Source: Streptomyces lasiicapitis (GTDB lineage Bacteria; Actinomycetota; Actinomycetes; Streptomycetales; Streptomycetaceae). Taken from it: a stretch of 64,000 bases of DNA. The notes below the pieces were generated by a model that saw nothing but the letters and a program-made list of their open reading frames with translations, was not told the DNA's origin and ran no database searches. The DNA lies in the NCBI RefSeq assembly GCF_014646335.1, contig NZ_BMNG01000003.1, forward strand, positions 455,560 to 519,559. The letters are read 5' to 3'. Of this stretch, positions 1-9,049 are shown one piece after another (the stretch's first letter is position 1; every line of letters starts with the position of its first letter). A program made the translations under genes and the position numbers.

Positions 1-1
1 C

Positions 2-493
2 GCCACGAAGACGTACCGAAGGACCGCCCGCACCTTCAACGACGGCCTGGGCTTCACCATCGGCGAGGGCGCGTACGAGCAGTGGAGCTTCCTCAACCTC
101 GCCGTGAACCCGAACGTGACCCACCCGATGCACATCCACCTGGCCGACTTCCAACTCCTCGGCCGCGACACGTACGACGCCTCGGGCTTCGACGTGACCG
201 TCGGCGGCACCCGCTCGCCCATCGCCCACGACCCGGCGAAGCCGATCCCCCTCGCGCCCAACGAGCGCGGCTGGAAGGACGTGTTCCGGGTGCCGGGCGG
301 CCAGATGCTGCGCGTCATCGGCAGGTTCGACGGGGCGTACGGCCGCTTCATGTACCACTGCCATCTCCTGGAGCACGAGGACATGGGGATGATGCGGCCG
401 TTCGTCGTGATGCCCAAGGAGGCGCTGAAGTTCGACCACGGGGGCGGGCACGGGGGCCACGACGGGCACGACAGCCACGACGGCGGTCACTGA
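2..493 (+). CDS. multicopper oxidase, C-terminal part (gene starts before window)
   Basis: Only the last 163 residues lie in the window; the reading frame is open to its left edge. The third cupredoxin domain is recognisable by two copper-ligand blocks: HPMHIH (type 1, type 2 and type 3 ligands) near the start, and [13 protein letters not shown] about 80 residues later, where HCH plus the later His and Met complete the type 1 and type 3 sites. Such enzymes oxidise phenols, amines or metal ions using oxygen. Bacterial phenoxazinone-synthase/CotA-like oxidases are the nearest guess, but the substrate cannot be read from this fragment. The protein ends in a His/Gly/Asp-rich tail of about 20 residues that could bind metal. 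The next gene converges on it. Confidence 0.9.
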   Translation, partial: ATKTYRRTARTFNDGLGFTIGEGAYEQWSFLNLAVNPNVTHPMHIHLADFQLLGRDTYDASGFDVTVGGTRSPIAHDPAKPIPLAPNERGWKDVFRVPGGQMLRVIGRFDGAYGRFMYHCHLLEHEDMGMMRPFVVMPKEALKFDHGGGHGGHDGHDSHDGGH

Positions 494-535
494 ACGGGAG
501 GCCTCAGAGGCCGGGGCGGCGGGGGTCGCAGGGGC

Positions 536-1303
536 TCAGGCCGCCCGCACTCCCGCCGCCGCGTGCGCCACCGCCGCCCCGGCAAGTGCCCGCACGATCG
601 CGTGCGGGCGCGAGCCGTCGCCGTACAGCTCCGGCTGGAAGAGCGTGGCCAGGAAGAAGGGATGGCCGGGAAGCTCGGCGACGCGCACCAGGCCCTCCTC
701 GTCGGCGCCGGTGAAGCGCAGGCCGTGGGCCCGCAGCGTGTCGAGGTGGCCGGTGTCGCTCGGGCCGTAGTCGCAGTGGTAGCGCTCCAGGGTGCGGTCG
801 GCGCCGAGCACCGACTCGGCGAGCGAACCCGGCGTCAGCGTCACCGTGCCCTCGTGGCCGACAAGGGAGCAGGCGAGCGGCGCGATCAGCAGGTCGTCGG
901 CGCCCGGGTCGTTCTCGGCGTGCGCGACCGACGTCAGGCCGCAGACGTTCCGCGCGAACTCCAGGAGCGCGTGCTGGAAGCCGCCGCACGTGCCGAGGAA
1001 CGGGATGCCGTCCTCGCGGGCCGTGCGGACCGCGGCCAGCGCGCCCGCCTCGCTGCGGTACGGGCTGCCGGGCAGCACCCACACCGCGTCGAAGCCGCGC
1101 ACGGCGTCCGGCTCCTCGGCGTCCGGCGTCGATATCCAGTACGCGTCCAGGACCAGCCCGTCGCGCTCGGCCAGCGCCTCCAGGAGCAGCGGGATCCGGA
1201 CGTGCGAGGTGACATTGGGGGAGCGGTCGCCGATGAGGGCGATGCGGGCGACGGGGGCCGACGGTTCGTTGTGGGCCCGGGTTCGGGAAGGGAATTCGCT
1301 CAT
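536..1303 (-). CDS. CTP-synthase C-terminal-like glutamine amidotransferase
   Basis: A 255-residue class I glutamine amidotransferase-like protein, related to the C-terminal domain of CTP synthase but without the synthetase domain. Some members of this family are annotated as (seleno)proteins. The nucleophile elbow is GTCGGFQ at residues 104-110, with Cys106 encoded by TGC, so it is not a selenocysteine version. In CTP synthase the catalytic histidine lies in an HPE motif; the matching place here reads LFQPEL (about 221-226), with Gln instead of His, so ordinary glutaminase activity is doubtful. The start at 1303 has GAGG nine bases upstream; an ATG at 1312 is an alternative. It is divergent from the LysR gene. 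Substrate unknown. Confidence 0.8.
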   Translation of the reverse strand: MSEFPSRTRAHNEPSAPVARIALIGDRSPNVTSHVRIPLLLEALAERDGLVLDAYWISTPDAEEPDAVRGFDAVWVLPGSPYRSEAGALAAVRTAREDGIPFLGTCGGFQHALLEFARNVCGLTSVAHAENDPGADDLLIAPLACSLVGHEGTVTLTPGSLAESVLGADRTLERYHCDYGPSDTGHLDTLRAHGLRFTGADEEGLVRVAELPGHPFFLATLFQPELYGDGSRPHAIVRALAGAAVAHAAAGVRAA

Positions 1304-1393
1304 GACGGCCATCCTCGACGGCCCTCCCCGTTCACGTCCAACGATGAAAACTGCACCCTCCATAAGTGATGCTGATGCCCGTCGGCGATCCTG

Positions 1394-2272
1394 ATGCGCA
1401 TGGATCCGCACCTCCTGCGTACGTACGTCGCCGTGGCCCGCCTCGCCTCGTTCTCCGCCGCCGCGCGCGAGCTCGGCTACACGCAGTCCGCCGTCTCCCA
1501 GCACATCGCCGCCCTGGAGCAGGACCTCGGCACCCCGCTCCTGGGCCGCCGCCCGGTCGCGCCCACCCGCGCGGGCGAGCGGCTCCTCGAACACGCGGGC
1601 CCGCTCCTGCTGCGGCTCGACGCGGCGCGCGCCGAGGTCACGGCCCTGGCGGGCGCCCCCGACGAAGGCCTCACGCTCGCCGCCACGCCCACGGCACTGA
1701 CGCCCCGTACCCTCCGGGCGCTCCCGCCGACCGGCGTCACGCTGCGCGTGCTGCCCCGCGCGGACGTCCCCGAAGCCGTCGCGACGGGCGCCGCCCATCT
1801 GGGCCTCGTCGACGGACTCGCCGCGCCCAACGACCCGCTGCGCCTCGCCGACGTGGCCCCGCTCACCACCCGGGGCGCGGGCCAGGAGCCGGTCCGTGTC
1901 CTGCTGCCCGCCGGGCACCCGCTCGCCCGCCGCACCGGCCTGCGCCTGGGCGACCTCGCCGACGCCCGCTGGCTGGACGCGCCCGGCGCGGGCCTGCCCC
2001 TGCACCAACTGCGGGCCGCCCACGGCACCGGCGGCTTCCGCCCCGCCCTGCGCTACGAAGGCACCGACGTACGCACCCTCATCGGCCTCGCCGCCGCCGG
2101 GCACGGCCTCGTCCTGCTCCCGGAGTCGGCCGCCGCCGCGCCCGGCACCGGCACTGTCGCTGTACCGCTCACCGAGCCCCGCGTCGTACACCGCACCGAA
2201 GTTGTTCACACCGGCGAACTCCGCGGTGCGGCGGCCGCGTTCGCCGTACGCCTGGACATCACCCGTTCGTGA
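1394..2272 (+). CDS. LysR-family transcriptional regulator
   Basis: A 292-residue LysR-type regulator. The N-terminal winged helix-turn-helix (about residues 4-62) carries the family signature SFSAAARELGYTQSAVSQHI, followed by a periplasmic-binding-protein-like effector domain to the C-terminus. LysR proteins commonly control a divergently transcribed neighbour, and the 90-bp gap to the amidotransferase-like gene at 536-1303 fits that arrangement, so that gene is a candidate target (inference). The effector is unknown. The chosen start begins MRMDPHLL; the second ATG, two codons in, is equally possible. Confidence 0.9.
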   Translation: MRMDPHLLRTYVAVARLASFSAAARELGYTQSAVSQHIAALEQDLGTPLLGRRPVAPTRAGERLLEHAGPLLLRLDAARAEVTALAGAPDEGLTLAATPTALTPRTLRALPPTGVTLRVLPRADVPEAVATGAAHLGLVDGLAAPNDPLRLADVAPLTTRGAGQEPVRVLLPAGHPLARRTGLRLGDLADARWLDAPGAGLPLHQLRAAHGTGGFRPALRYEGTDVRTLIGLAAAGHGLVLLPESAAAAPGTGTVAVPLTEPRVVHRTEVVHTGELRGAAAAFAVRLDITRS

Positions 2273-2320
2273 ATCGTCGCGCGGGGTCACGCCGGGTAGG
2301 GCTGTGGCCGGAGGCGAGCC

Positions 2321-3031
2321 ATGGAACAGACCGCGTTGCGTCCGAAGCCCATGCCGGGACACGAGTCGGGTCCCGGCCGTACACCCGCCAAGGCCCCCCG
2401 ACGACCGCACGCCGCGCACCGCCGCGGCCGGCGCCTCGTCACCCTTCTCTTCGGCCTGTTCTGCGCGACGGTCCTGGTGCTCTCGGGCGTGGGCCTCGGC
2501 ACGGTGGGCGCGAGCGTCATCGGGATGAGCAAGCTCGCGGAGATGCGGCGGCAGGCGGAGGAGCAGGGGGCCGCCCCGCCGGGCGGTCAGCCTCCAGCCC
2601 AGGGTCAGGCGCCGCCGGGAGCCGCCACGGAACCCGGCAAGGAGCACGGCAAGGACCCGGGCGCGGCCCCCGGCGCCGGGCAGCCCGACCAGAAGGCGTC
2701 CGCCGGCCAGGGTTCCGCGGCCGGTCAGGGCTCCGCGGCCGTGGCCGGAACGCGGGCCGCCCCCCGACCCGCCCTCGGCGTCGAAGCCGTCGACGCCCCC
2801 GGCGACAGAGGCGCCCTGATCGTCGGCGTGCACCAGCCGGGCCCCGGCCACGCGGCGGGACTCGTCCGCGGCGACGTGCTCGTCGCGTTCGGCGCCACCC
2901 GGCTGCGCTCGGCCACCGACCTGGCCAGGGCGGTCGCCGACTCCAGGGCGGGCAGGAACGTCACTTTGACGGTCCGTCATGCGAGCGGCACACGGCAGGT
3001 GTTGTCGGCGCGGCCGGGGCTGGTCACGTGA
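2321..3031 (+). CDS. membrane-anchored PDZ-domain protein without a protease domain
   Basis: A 236-residue protein with a basic cytoplasmic N-terminus (about 1-40), one transmembrane helix (about 41-62), a long Pro/Gly/Ala/Gln-rich linker (about 75-150) and a C-terminal PDZ domain (about 152-232) recognisable from LGVEAVD...GHAAGLVRGDVLVAFG. PDZ domains of this kind usually follow a trypsin-like HtrA protease domain; none is present here, so a scaffold or peptide-binding role outside the membrane is more likely than proteolysis (inference). GGAGG lies seven bases before the ATG. It follows the LysR gene by 48 bases and may be co-transcribed. Confidence 0.82.
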   Translation: MEQTALRPKPMPGHESGPGRTPAKAPRRPHAAHRRGRRLVTLLFGLFCATVLVLSGVGLGTVGASVIGMSKLAEMRRQAEEQGAAPPGGQPPAQGQAPPGAATEPGKEHGKDPGAAPGAGQPDQKASAGQGSAAGQGSAAVAGTRAAPRPALGVEAVDAPGDRGALIVGVHQPGPGHAAGLVRGDVLVAFGATRLRSATDLARAVADSRAGRNVTLTVRHASGTRQVLSARPGLVT

Positions 3032-3081
3032 CCGCGCGACGGCCCGCGACGGTGCCGACCGGCACCGGGTCGGCCCTCGTG

Positions 3082-3143
3082 CCACCCTGAAAACCGGGCC
3101 CGTCACACCACCCTGAAACCGGGCTCCTCACACCACCCTGAAA
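3082..3143. repeat. threefold short direct repeat at the 3' end of the phosphoesterase gene
   Basis: The 11-mer CCACCCTGAAA occurs at 3082-3092, 3108-3118 and 3133-3143, with similar sequence between copies, giving a period of 25-26 bp. The last copy encodes the final residues of the phosphoesterase at 3128-3874; the other two lie just outside it. This looks like local tandem duplication of the gene's end. Confidence 0.75.
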
Positions 3144-3874
3144 TGCGTCATCAACCGCCGCTCGTCGTCCAGGACATGGAAGGCGAGCCCGACGGGGGCG
3201 TCCAGGTCGACCAGGCCCTCGCCCTCCCAGGGCAGCCGCAGCGTCGACACCACACCCGGCCCCACGATCAGCGGCCGCCCGGCGAACGTGGTCGCCGCCG
3301 GGGTGTGCGCGTGCCCGATGATCAGGCCCACGATCTCCGGGTGCCGCTCCACAAGGTCCGCCAGCGGTCCGGGCTGCCGCAACTGCCAGGTGTCCAGGCG
3401 CGGGTGGTGCATCGGGACGGGGTGGTGGTGGAAGGACAGGAGCACCGGCGTGGTGCCGCCGAGCGCGGCGAGCCGGTTCTCCGTCCAGGCGTACGTCTCC
3501 TCGTCGAGCAGCCCCTCGTCGCTGCCCGGCAGGCTGGAGTCCAGCATCAGGATCTCGGTGCCGCCGACGCGGTGGGTGCGGTTCACCGGCGCCTCGGAAG
3601 GGGAGTCCTCGCCGAGCAGCGCCGTACGGTAGGGGCCGCGCACGTCGTGGTTGCCGGGGCAGGTCAGGACCGGCCAGGGCGCGTCGGTGAACAGCAGGCG
3701 CGCGGCCTCCTTGTACTCGGCCTCCGCGCCGTGGTCGGCGATGTCACCGGTCACCATGAGCGCATCCAACGGCCCTGGCAGCGCCCGAAGATGGTGCATC
3801 ACGCGCTCGGCCCGCTCCGTCGCCCGCGCCGTGCCGTCCAGGTGAAGGTCACTGATCTGTGCCAGTACCAGCAT
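3128..3874 (-). CDS. calcineurin-like metallophosphoesterase (CpdA type)
   Basis: A 248-residue class III phosphodiesterase-type metallophosphoesterase. All five metal-binding motifs are visible: DLH (residues 9-11), GD (44-45), GNHD (75-78), HHHP (149-152) and GHAH (188-191). The dinuclear centre hydrolyses phosphate esters; the size and motif spacing resemble bacterial cyclic-nucleotide phosphodiesterases such as CpdA, but activity on cAMP is only a family inference. The start at 3874 is chosen because the protein then begins directly with the first strand (MLVLAQISDLH) and GGAGGGG lies eight bases upstream. It diverges from the LysE gene. Confidence 0.88.
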   Translation of the reverse strand: MLVLAQISDLHLDGTARATERAERVMHHLRALPGPLDALMVTGDIADHGAEAEYKEAARLLFTDAPWPVLTCPGNHDVRGPYRTALLGEDSPSEAPVNRTHRVGGTEILMLDSSLPGSDEGLLDEETYAWTENRLAALGGTTPVLLSFHHHPVPMHHPRLDTWQLRQPGPLADLVERHPEIVGLIIGHAHTPAATTFAGRPLIVGPGVVSTLRLPWEGEGLVDLDAPVGLAFHVLDDERRLMTHFRVV

Positions 3875-4004
3875 GTCGTACGCCCCTCCGCACCGAAGTG
3901 ATCTTAATGGTTGAGGTGGATCCAAGCATTAGGTGGGCCGGTCGCGGAACGGCCAATCGCAAACCGGTGGCATGGAGAAGATCGGGCCGTCCATGATGGG
4001 CGCC

Positions 4005-4628
4005 ATGCTGACCACGCTCATCGCCTTTCTCGGCGCCTGCACGCTGATCGCCGCCTCGCCGGGGCCGAGCACGGTCCTGATCATCAAGCAGTCGCTGCGG
4101 AGTCGGCGGGCCGGGTTCATGACGGTGCTCGGCAACGAGACCGGCATCTTCCTCTGGGGTCTCGCCGCCGCCTGCGGCCTGACCGCGCTTGTCGCGGCCT
4201 CGCAGTTGGCGTACGACATCATGCGCGTCGTCGGCGCCGTGGTGCTGCTCGCCTTCGGCGCCCAGACGCTGTGGAACGCGCGCAAGAAGAAGACGGGCGC
4301 CGACGAAGAAGACGCGCCGGTCAAGGCGCAGTCCTCGTGGGCGGCCTACCGGAGCGGCCTGCTGCTCAACCTCGCCAACCCCAAGGCCGCCGTCTTCGCG
4401 ATGTCCTTCCTGCCGCAGTTCGTGCCGTCGGGGGCGCCCCAACTGCCGTTCATGATCGGCCTCGCCGCGCTGTGGGCCGTCTACGAAGTGGGCTACTACG
4501 GCCTGTACGTGTGGTTCGTCGGCCGCATGAAGGCGGTGCTTTCGCGGGCGGCGGTGCGGCGCAGGCTGGAGCAGGTGTCGGGCGGGGTGCTCGTGCTGTT
4601 GGGGGTGCGGCTCGCGGTGGAGGGCTGA
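4005..4628 (+). CDS. LysE/RhtB-family amino-acid exporter
   Basis: An integral membrane protein of about six helices with the LysE/RhtB N-terminal signature ASPGPSTVLI just after the first helix. The family exports amino acids or their derivatives by proton motive force; the substrate here is not predictable. From 4005 the protein is 207 residues, the usual family length. In-frame ATGs at 3972 and 3993 would add up to 11 polar residues, and none of the candidate starts has a strong ribosome binding site, so the start is uncertain. A 7-bp hairpin lies just after the stop codon. Confidence 0.85.
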   Translation: MLTTLIAFLGACTLIAASPGPSTVLIIKQSLRSRRAGFMTVLGNETGIFLWGLAAACGLTALVAASQLAYDIMRVVGAVVLLAFGAQTLWNARKKKTGADEEDAPVKAQSSWAAYRSGLLLNLANPKAAVFAMSFLPQFVPSGAPQLPFMIGLAALWAVYEVGYYGLYVWFVGRMKAVLSRAAVRRRLEQVSGGVLVLLGVRLAVEG

Positions 4629-4630
4629 GG

Positions 4631-4648
4631 GGGCGTCGGGCGACGCCC
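4631..4648 (+). terminator. short GC hairpin after the LysE gene
   Basis: GGGCGTC and GACGCCC flank a four-base loop three bases after the stop codon of the exporter gene. It has no T-run, so it is a possible rather than a certain terminator. Confidence 0.4.
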
Positions 4649-4654
4649 GCGGGA

Positions 4655-4692
4655 CCGGGCCTCACCACCGGCACCGGGCCTCACCACCGGCA
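4655..4692. repeat. 19-bp tandem duplication
   Basis: A 19-bp unit beginning CCGGGCCTCACC is repeated exactly at 4655-4673 and 4674-4692 and starts a third time. It lies between the LysE exporter and the M24 peptidase genes, with no coding function seen. Confidence 0.7.
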
Positions 4693-4788
4693 CCGGGATA
4701 CCCGCTCGCGGTGCAAGGGTCCGCCGTGCAGGATGCTGGGGGAGATCCCGCACCCGGCCCAGCCGGTACCGCAAGCCCAGGAGGCCCG

Positions 4789-5913
4789 ATGACCGTCACA
4801 CCCGCGCCGTTCACCGCCGACGACTACCGCGCCCGCATGGACCGCGCCGCGCGCGCCGCGGCCGACGCGGGGCTCGCCGGAGTGCTCGTGGCGCCCGGAC
4901 CCGACCTGGTGTGGCTGACCGGCTATCACGTGCCCGCCGACACCGAGCGGCTCACCCTGCTCGTCATCGCGCCCGGTCAGGACCCGGTCCTGGTCGTGCC
5001 CAAGCTGGAGGCGCCGGACGCCGAGCGCGCGGCGGGCGCGTCCGCGCTGACCCTGCGGGACTGGACGGACGGCGTGGACCCCTACGGCGTCACCGCGCCC
5101 CTCCTTGACGCGCGCGGCCGCTTCGGGGTGAGCGACAACGCCTGGGCGCTCCATCTCCTCGGCCTGCAGCGGCAGTTGCCCGACACCTCGTACGCCGCCC
5201 TCACCGACGCCCTGCCGATGCTGCGCGCCGTGAAGGACGCCGCCGAGCTGGAGCGGCTCGCCGCGGCCGGTGCCGCCGCCGATGCGACGTACGAGGAAAT
5301 CCAGAAGGTGCCCTTCGCGGGCCGCAAGGAGACCGACGTCGCCGGTGATCTCGCGGACCTGCTGCGGCGGTTCGGGCACGAGCAGGTGGACTTCACGGTC
5401 GTCGGCTCGGGACCCAACGGCGCCAGCCCGCACCACGAGGCCGGCGACCGCGTCATCGAGCGCGGGGACATGGTGGTCCTCGACTTCGGCGGCCTCAAGC
5501 ACGGCTACGGCTCGGACACCTCCCGCACCGTGCACGTCGGCGAACCCTCGGCCGAGGAGCAGCGCGTCCACGACGTGGTGCGCGAGGCCCAGGACGCCGC
5601 CTGCCGCGCGGTCGAGCCCGGCATCGCCTGCCAGGACGTCGACCGGGTGGCGCGCGCAGTGATCACCGAGGCCGGGTACGGCGAGTACTTCATCCACCGC
5701 ACCGGCCACGGCATCGGCGTCACCACGCACGAGCCGCCCTACATGATCGAGGGCGAACAGCAGCCGCTCGTACCGGGAATGTGCTTCTCCGTGGAGCCCG
5801 GCATCTATCTGCCCGGCCGCTTCGGAGTGCGCATCGAGGACATCGTCACGGTCACGGAGGACGGCGGACGCCGCTTCAACACCACCGCGCGCGAGCTGGC
5901 GATCGTCGACTGA
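4789..5913 (+). CDS. M24-family metallopeptidase (Xaa-Pro aminopeptidase type)
   Basis: A 374-residue pita-bread-fold peptidase. The N-terminal creatinase/prolidase-like domain (about 1-135) is followed by the catalytic domain. The metal ligands appear in order: Asp in VVLDFGG, Asp in YGSDTSR, His in HRTGHGIG, Glu in SVEPGIY and Glu in RIEDIVTV. Enzymes of this family remove N-terminal residues before proline or cleave Xaa-Pro dipeptides, using two Mn or Co ions in the cytoplasm. The start is fixed by AGGAGG a few bases before the ATG. It converges with the aldo/keto reductase gene, with a strong hairpin between the two stop codons. Confidence 0.92.
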   Translation: MTVTPAPFTADDYRARMDRAARAAADAGLAGVLVAPGPDLVWLTGYHVPADTERLTLLVIAPGQDPVLVVPKLEAPDAERAAGASALTLRDWTDGVDPYGVTAPLLDARGRFGVSDNAWALHLLGLQRQLPDTSYAALTDALPMLRAVKDAAELERLAAAGAAADATYEEIQKVPFAGRKETDVAGDLADLLRRFGHEQVDFTVVGSGPNGASPHHEAGDRVIERGDMVVLDFGGLKHGYGSDTSRTVHVGEPSAEEQRVHDVVREAQDAACRAVEPGIACQDVDRVARAVITEAGYGEYFIHRTGHGIGVTTHEPPYMIEGEQQPLVPGMCFSVEPGIYLPGRFGVRIEDIVTVTEDGGRRFNTTARELAIVD

Positions 5914-5914
5914 G

Positions 5915-5944
5915 CCGGGTGCCCGGACACGACCGGGCACCCGG
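5915..5944. terminator. bidirectional terminator hairpin
   Basis: A perfect 12-bp inverted repeat, CCGGGTGCCCGG and CCGGGCACCCGG with a six-base loop, fills the 39-bp space between two converging genes. It is well placed to end transcription from both sides. Confidence 0.8.
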
Positions 5945-5952
5945 GCAGTGCG

Positions 5953-6954
5953 TCAGCCGTGCGGCCGCTCGTCCGTGAAGTGCGCAAGGAGGTCGTACGG
6001 ATACGGCAGCGGCCGCGCGCTCGCCTCCGTCAGGCGGCCCTGCTGCTCCGCGGTCAGCTCCCAGCCCGCCGCGCCCAGGTTGTCGGTGAGCTGTGCCACC
6101 GAGCGCGCGCCCACGATCGGCGCGGTCACGCCCGGCCGCTGGAGCAGCCAGCGCAGCGCGACCTGCGCGGGCGTGCGGCCCGTCTCCGCGGCGACGGCGG
6201 CCACGGCGTCCACCACCCGCCAGGTCTCCTCGGTGGCCCGCTCCTCCCAGGCGCCGCTGCCCCGCGCGCCCTCGGGCGGCGCGTCCATGCCGCGCCGGAA
6301 CTTGCCCGAGAGCCAGCCCGCCTGGAGCGGGCTGTAGGGGATGACCCCGACGCCCTCGGCGGCGCTGAGCGGCAGCAGCTCCCACTCGGCCTCGCGCGCG
6401 AGGAGGTTGTAGCGGGGCTGGAGGCAGACGTACGGCTCCCAGCCGCGCGAGCGGGACAGGTCGAGGGCCTTCTGGAGCTGGGCCGGGGAGACGTTGCTGG
6501 TGCCGAGGTAGCGGACCTTGCCCGCGCGGACCAGGCCGTCCAGCGTGGACAGGGTCTCCTCCAGCGGTGTACGGACGTCCCACACGTGCGTCTGGTAGAG
6601 GTCGATGTAGTCGGTGCCCAGGCGGCGCAGGCTCGCGTCGACCGCCGACAGGATGTGCTTGCGGCTCAGGCCGCGGGCGTTGGGGCTCTCGCCCATCGGC
6701 AGGAACACCTTCGTGGCGATCACGAGGTCGTCGCGGCGGCGGCCCTTGAGCCAGCGCCCGAGCACCTCCTCCGAGACTCCGCCGCCGTACACGTCCGCCG
6801 TGTCGATGAACGTGCCGCCCGCCGCCGTGAACGCGTCCAGCATGCGGTGCGCCGTCGCCTCGTCCGCGCCGCCCTCGCCGCCGCCGAACATCATGGCGCC
6901 GAAGCACAGTTCACTCACCCGCAGCCCGGTCCCGCCCAGGTACCGCTGTTCCAT
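5953..6954 (-). CDS. aldo/keto reductase
   Basis: A 333-residue NADPH-dependent aldo/keto reductase of the YghZ/Kv-beta-like group. The catalytic tetrad is visible: Asp51 and Tyr56 in DTADVYGG, Lys82 in ATKV and His123 in QTHVWD. The C-terminal cofactor-binding region contains the expected PIVGARS block. The enzyme reduces carbonyls in the cytoplasm; the substrate is unknown. AGGAGGAGA ends four bases before the ATG, a strong ribosome binding site. It lies downstream of treZ on the same strand with an 81-bp gap, and there is no reason to link it to trehalose metabolism. Confidence 0.93.
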   Translation of the reverse strand: MEQRYLGGTGLRVSELCFGAMMFGGGEGGADEATAHRMLDAFTAAGGTFIDTADVYGGGVSEEVLGRWLKGRRRDDLVIATKVFLPMGESPNARGLSRKHILSAVDASLRRLGTDYIDLYQTHVWDVRTPLEETLSTLDGLVRAGKVRYLGTSNVSPAQLQKALDLSRSRGWEPYVCLQPRYNLLAREAEWELLPLSAAEGVGVIPYSPLQAGWLSGKFRRGMDAPPEGARGSGAWEERATEETWRVVDAVAAVAAETGRTPAQVALRWLLQRPGVTAPIVGARSVAQLTDNLGAAGWELTAEQQGRLTEASARPLPYPYDLLAHFTDERPHG

Positions 6955-7035
6955 GCGATCTCCTCCTGTGTCCCGGCGCAGACTAAAAGTTGAAGTCCCC
7001 TTGAAGTCAAGGGTCCGCGCGACGCCGGCACGCTC

Positions 7036-8826
7036 CTACGCGAGCGCGAGCACCGCGCACGACTCCGGCGGCAGCCGCAGCACCCCGTCCGCCCCCGGCG
7101 CGTCCACCGGATCCCACGCGGCGAGCACGCGCGCGTGCGGCGCGCCCAGCGGGATCGCCGCTGCCTCGCCGGACAGGTTCACGGCGATCCGCAGGTCCCC
7201 GCGCCGCACCGCGAACCAGCCCGCCGCCTCGTCGTACGCGACGCGCACCGCCGCCAGATCGGGGTCCGTCAGGTCCGCGCGGGTGCGGCGGAGCGCGATC
7301 AGGTCGCGGTACCAGGCGAGCACGCGCGCGTGCGGCTCGCGTTCCGGCTCCGACCAGTCGAGGCAGGAACGCTCGCGGGTCTTCGGGTCCTGCGGGTCCG
7401 GCACGTGCTCAATATGCCGCTGCCGCGGCGTGGGCTCCTCCGTCCAGCCGTGCGCGGCGAACTCCCGCCGTCTGCCCCGGCGTACGGCCTCCGCGAGCTC
7501 CGGGTCGGTGTGGTCGGTGAAGAACTGCCAGGGCGTGCCGGCCGCCCACTCCTCGCCCATGAACAGCATCGGCGTGAACGGCCCGGTGAGCGTGAGCGCC
7601 GCCCCGCACGCGAGCAGTCCGGACGAGAGCGATGCGGAAAGCCGGTCTCCTTGCGCGCGGTTGCCGATCTGGTCGTGCGTCTGCGCGTAGCCGAGCAGGC
7701 GGTACGCGGGGGTGCGCGCGCGGTCGACGGGGCGCCCGTGGCCGCGGCCGCGGAAGCTGGAGAACGTACCGTCGTGGAAGAAGCCGCAGGTCAGGGTCTT
7801 GGCGAGCGCCGCGAGGGGGCGGGCGGCGAAGTCCGCGTAGTAGCCCTGGGACTCGCCGGTGAGGACGGTGTGCAGGGCGTGGTGGAAGTCGTCGTTCCAC
7901 TGCGCGTACAGGCCGAGTCCGCCGCCCGCGCGCGGGGTGATCAGGCGGGGGTCGTTGAGGTCGGACTCGGCGATCAGGCCGAGCGGCCTGTCGACCTCGG
8001 CCGAGAGCCCGTCCACGGCTGCCGCCAGTTCCTCCAGGAAGTGCCGCGCGCGCGTGTCCCGCAGCGCGTGCACGGCGTCGAGCCGGAGCCCGTCGATCCG
8101 GTAGTCCCGCAGCCAGCCGAGGGCGCTGCCGAGGAGGTACGCGCGCACCTCGTCCGAGCCGGGCGCGTCCAGGTTCACGGCGGCGCCCCACGGCGTGTGG
8201 TGGGTGTCCGTGAAGTACGGCCCGAACGCGGGCAGATGGTTGCCGGACGGGCCGAGGTGGTTGTGCACCACGTCGAGGACGACGCCGAGCCCGTGCCCGT
8301 GCGCCGCGTCGACGAACCGCTTCAGCGCCTCAGGGCCGCCGTACGGCTCGTGCACCGCCCACAGCGACACGCCCTCGTACCCCCAGCCGTGCCGCCCGGG
8401 GAACGGACACAGCGGCATCAACTCGACGTGCGTGACGCCGAGTTCGGCGAGGTGTCCGAGGCGCCCGGCGGCCGCGTCCAGGGTGCCCTCGGGGGTGTAC
8501 GTGCCCACGTGCAGCTCGTAGAGCACGGCGTCCCGCAGCCCGCGCCCGGCCCACGGCGCCCGCCACGCGTACCGCTCGTGGTCGACGACCGCGCTCAGGC
8601 CGTCGGGGCCGTCAGGCTGCCGGGGCGAGCGCGGGTCCGGCAGCACCGCCCCGCCGTCCACGGCGAAGCCGTAGCGCGTGCCGTCGGCCCCCTCCGCCTC
8701 GGCCGCCCACCACTCGGGGCGCTCGGCGTCGCGCGCCATCGCGTGCGTGGCCCTGGCGGCACCCGCGCCCCCCTCAAGGACCAGATCCATCCGTTCGGCG
8801 CGCGGCGCCCACACCTCGAACCTCAC
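7036..8826 (-). CDS. treZ: malto-oligosyltrehalose trehalohydrolase
   Basis: A glycoside hydrolase family 13 enzyme of 596 residues that releases trehalose from maltooligosyl-trehalose made by TreY (gene at 22700-25198). The N-terminal carbohydrate-binding (CBM48-like) domain is followed by the barrel with DVVHNH, GLRLDAVHAL (nucleophile Asp), LIAESDLND (acid/base Glu) and THDQIGN (third Asp). I chose the GTG at 8826 because GAGGGG lies six bases upstream and the protein then begins VRFEVWAPRA, right at the conserved domain. An ATG at 8856 would add ten residues but has no ribosome binding site. treZ is separated from treY by about 14 kb, unlike compact treXYZ operons. Confidence 0.93.
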   Translation of the reverse strand: MRFEVWAPRAERMDLVLEGGAGAARATHAMARDAERPEWWAAEAEGADGTRYGFAVDGGAVLPDPRSPRQPDGPDGLSAVVDHERYAWRAPWAGRGLRDAVLYELHVGTYTPEGTLDAAAGRLGHLAELGVTHVELMPLCPFPGRHGWGYEGVSLWAVHEPYGGPEALKRFVDAAHGHGLGVVLDVVHNHLGPSGNHLPAFGPYFTDTHHTPWGAAVNLDAPGSDEVRAYLLGSALGWLRDYRIDGLRLDAVHALRDTRARHFLEELAAAVDGLSAEVDRPLGLIAESDLNDPRLITPRAGGGLGLYAQWNDDFHHALHTVLTGESQGYYADFAARPLAALAKTLTCGFFHDGTFSSFRGRGHGRPVDRARTPAYRLLGYAQTHDQIGNRAQGDRLSASLSSGLLACGAALTLTGPFTPMLFMGEEWAAGTPWQFFTDHTDPELAEAVRRGRRREFAAHGWTEEPTPRQRHIEHVPDPQDPKTRERSCLDWSEPEREPHARVLAWYRDLIALRRTRADLTDPDLAAVRVAYDEAAGWFAVRRGDLRIAVNLSGEAAAIPLGAPHARVLAAWDPVDAPGADGVLRLPPESCAVLALA

Positions 8827-9049
8827 TGTCAGCCCCTCGTCCGTCGTTTCGTCCATGGTGCGCCAGACGTGATCGCGGCGGAGGGGTTCGGCGTTTTCCG
8901 GAGAGCCGGCGTCGGCCGCATTCGGTCACGCTCCGTGATCCCTCGACCGCCGGTCCTGCGGGGCGCGCGGCGTGCGGGCGGGGGATGATGGTGCCGGGGA
9001 AGGCGGGGGGACGACGGAGCCGAGGGGGCAACTTCAGGACGGTACGGCG

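Noticed and set aside
536..1303. Selenoprotein version of the CTP-synthase-related family
   Set aside because: The active-site residue is encoded by TGC and no in-frame TGA is present.
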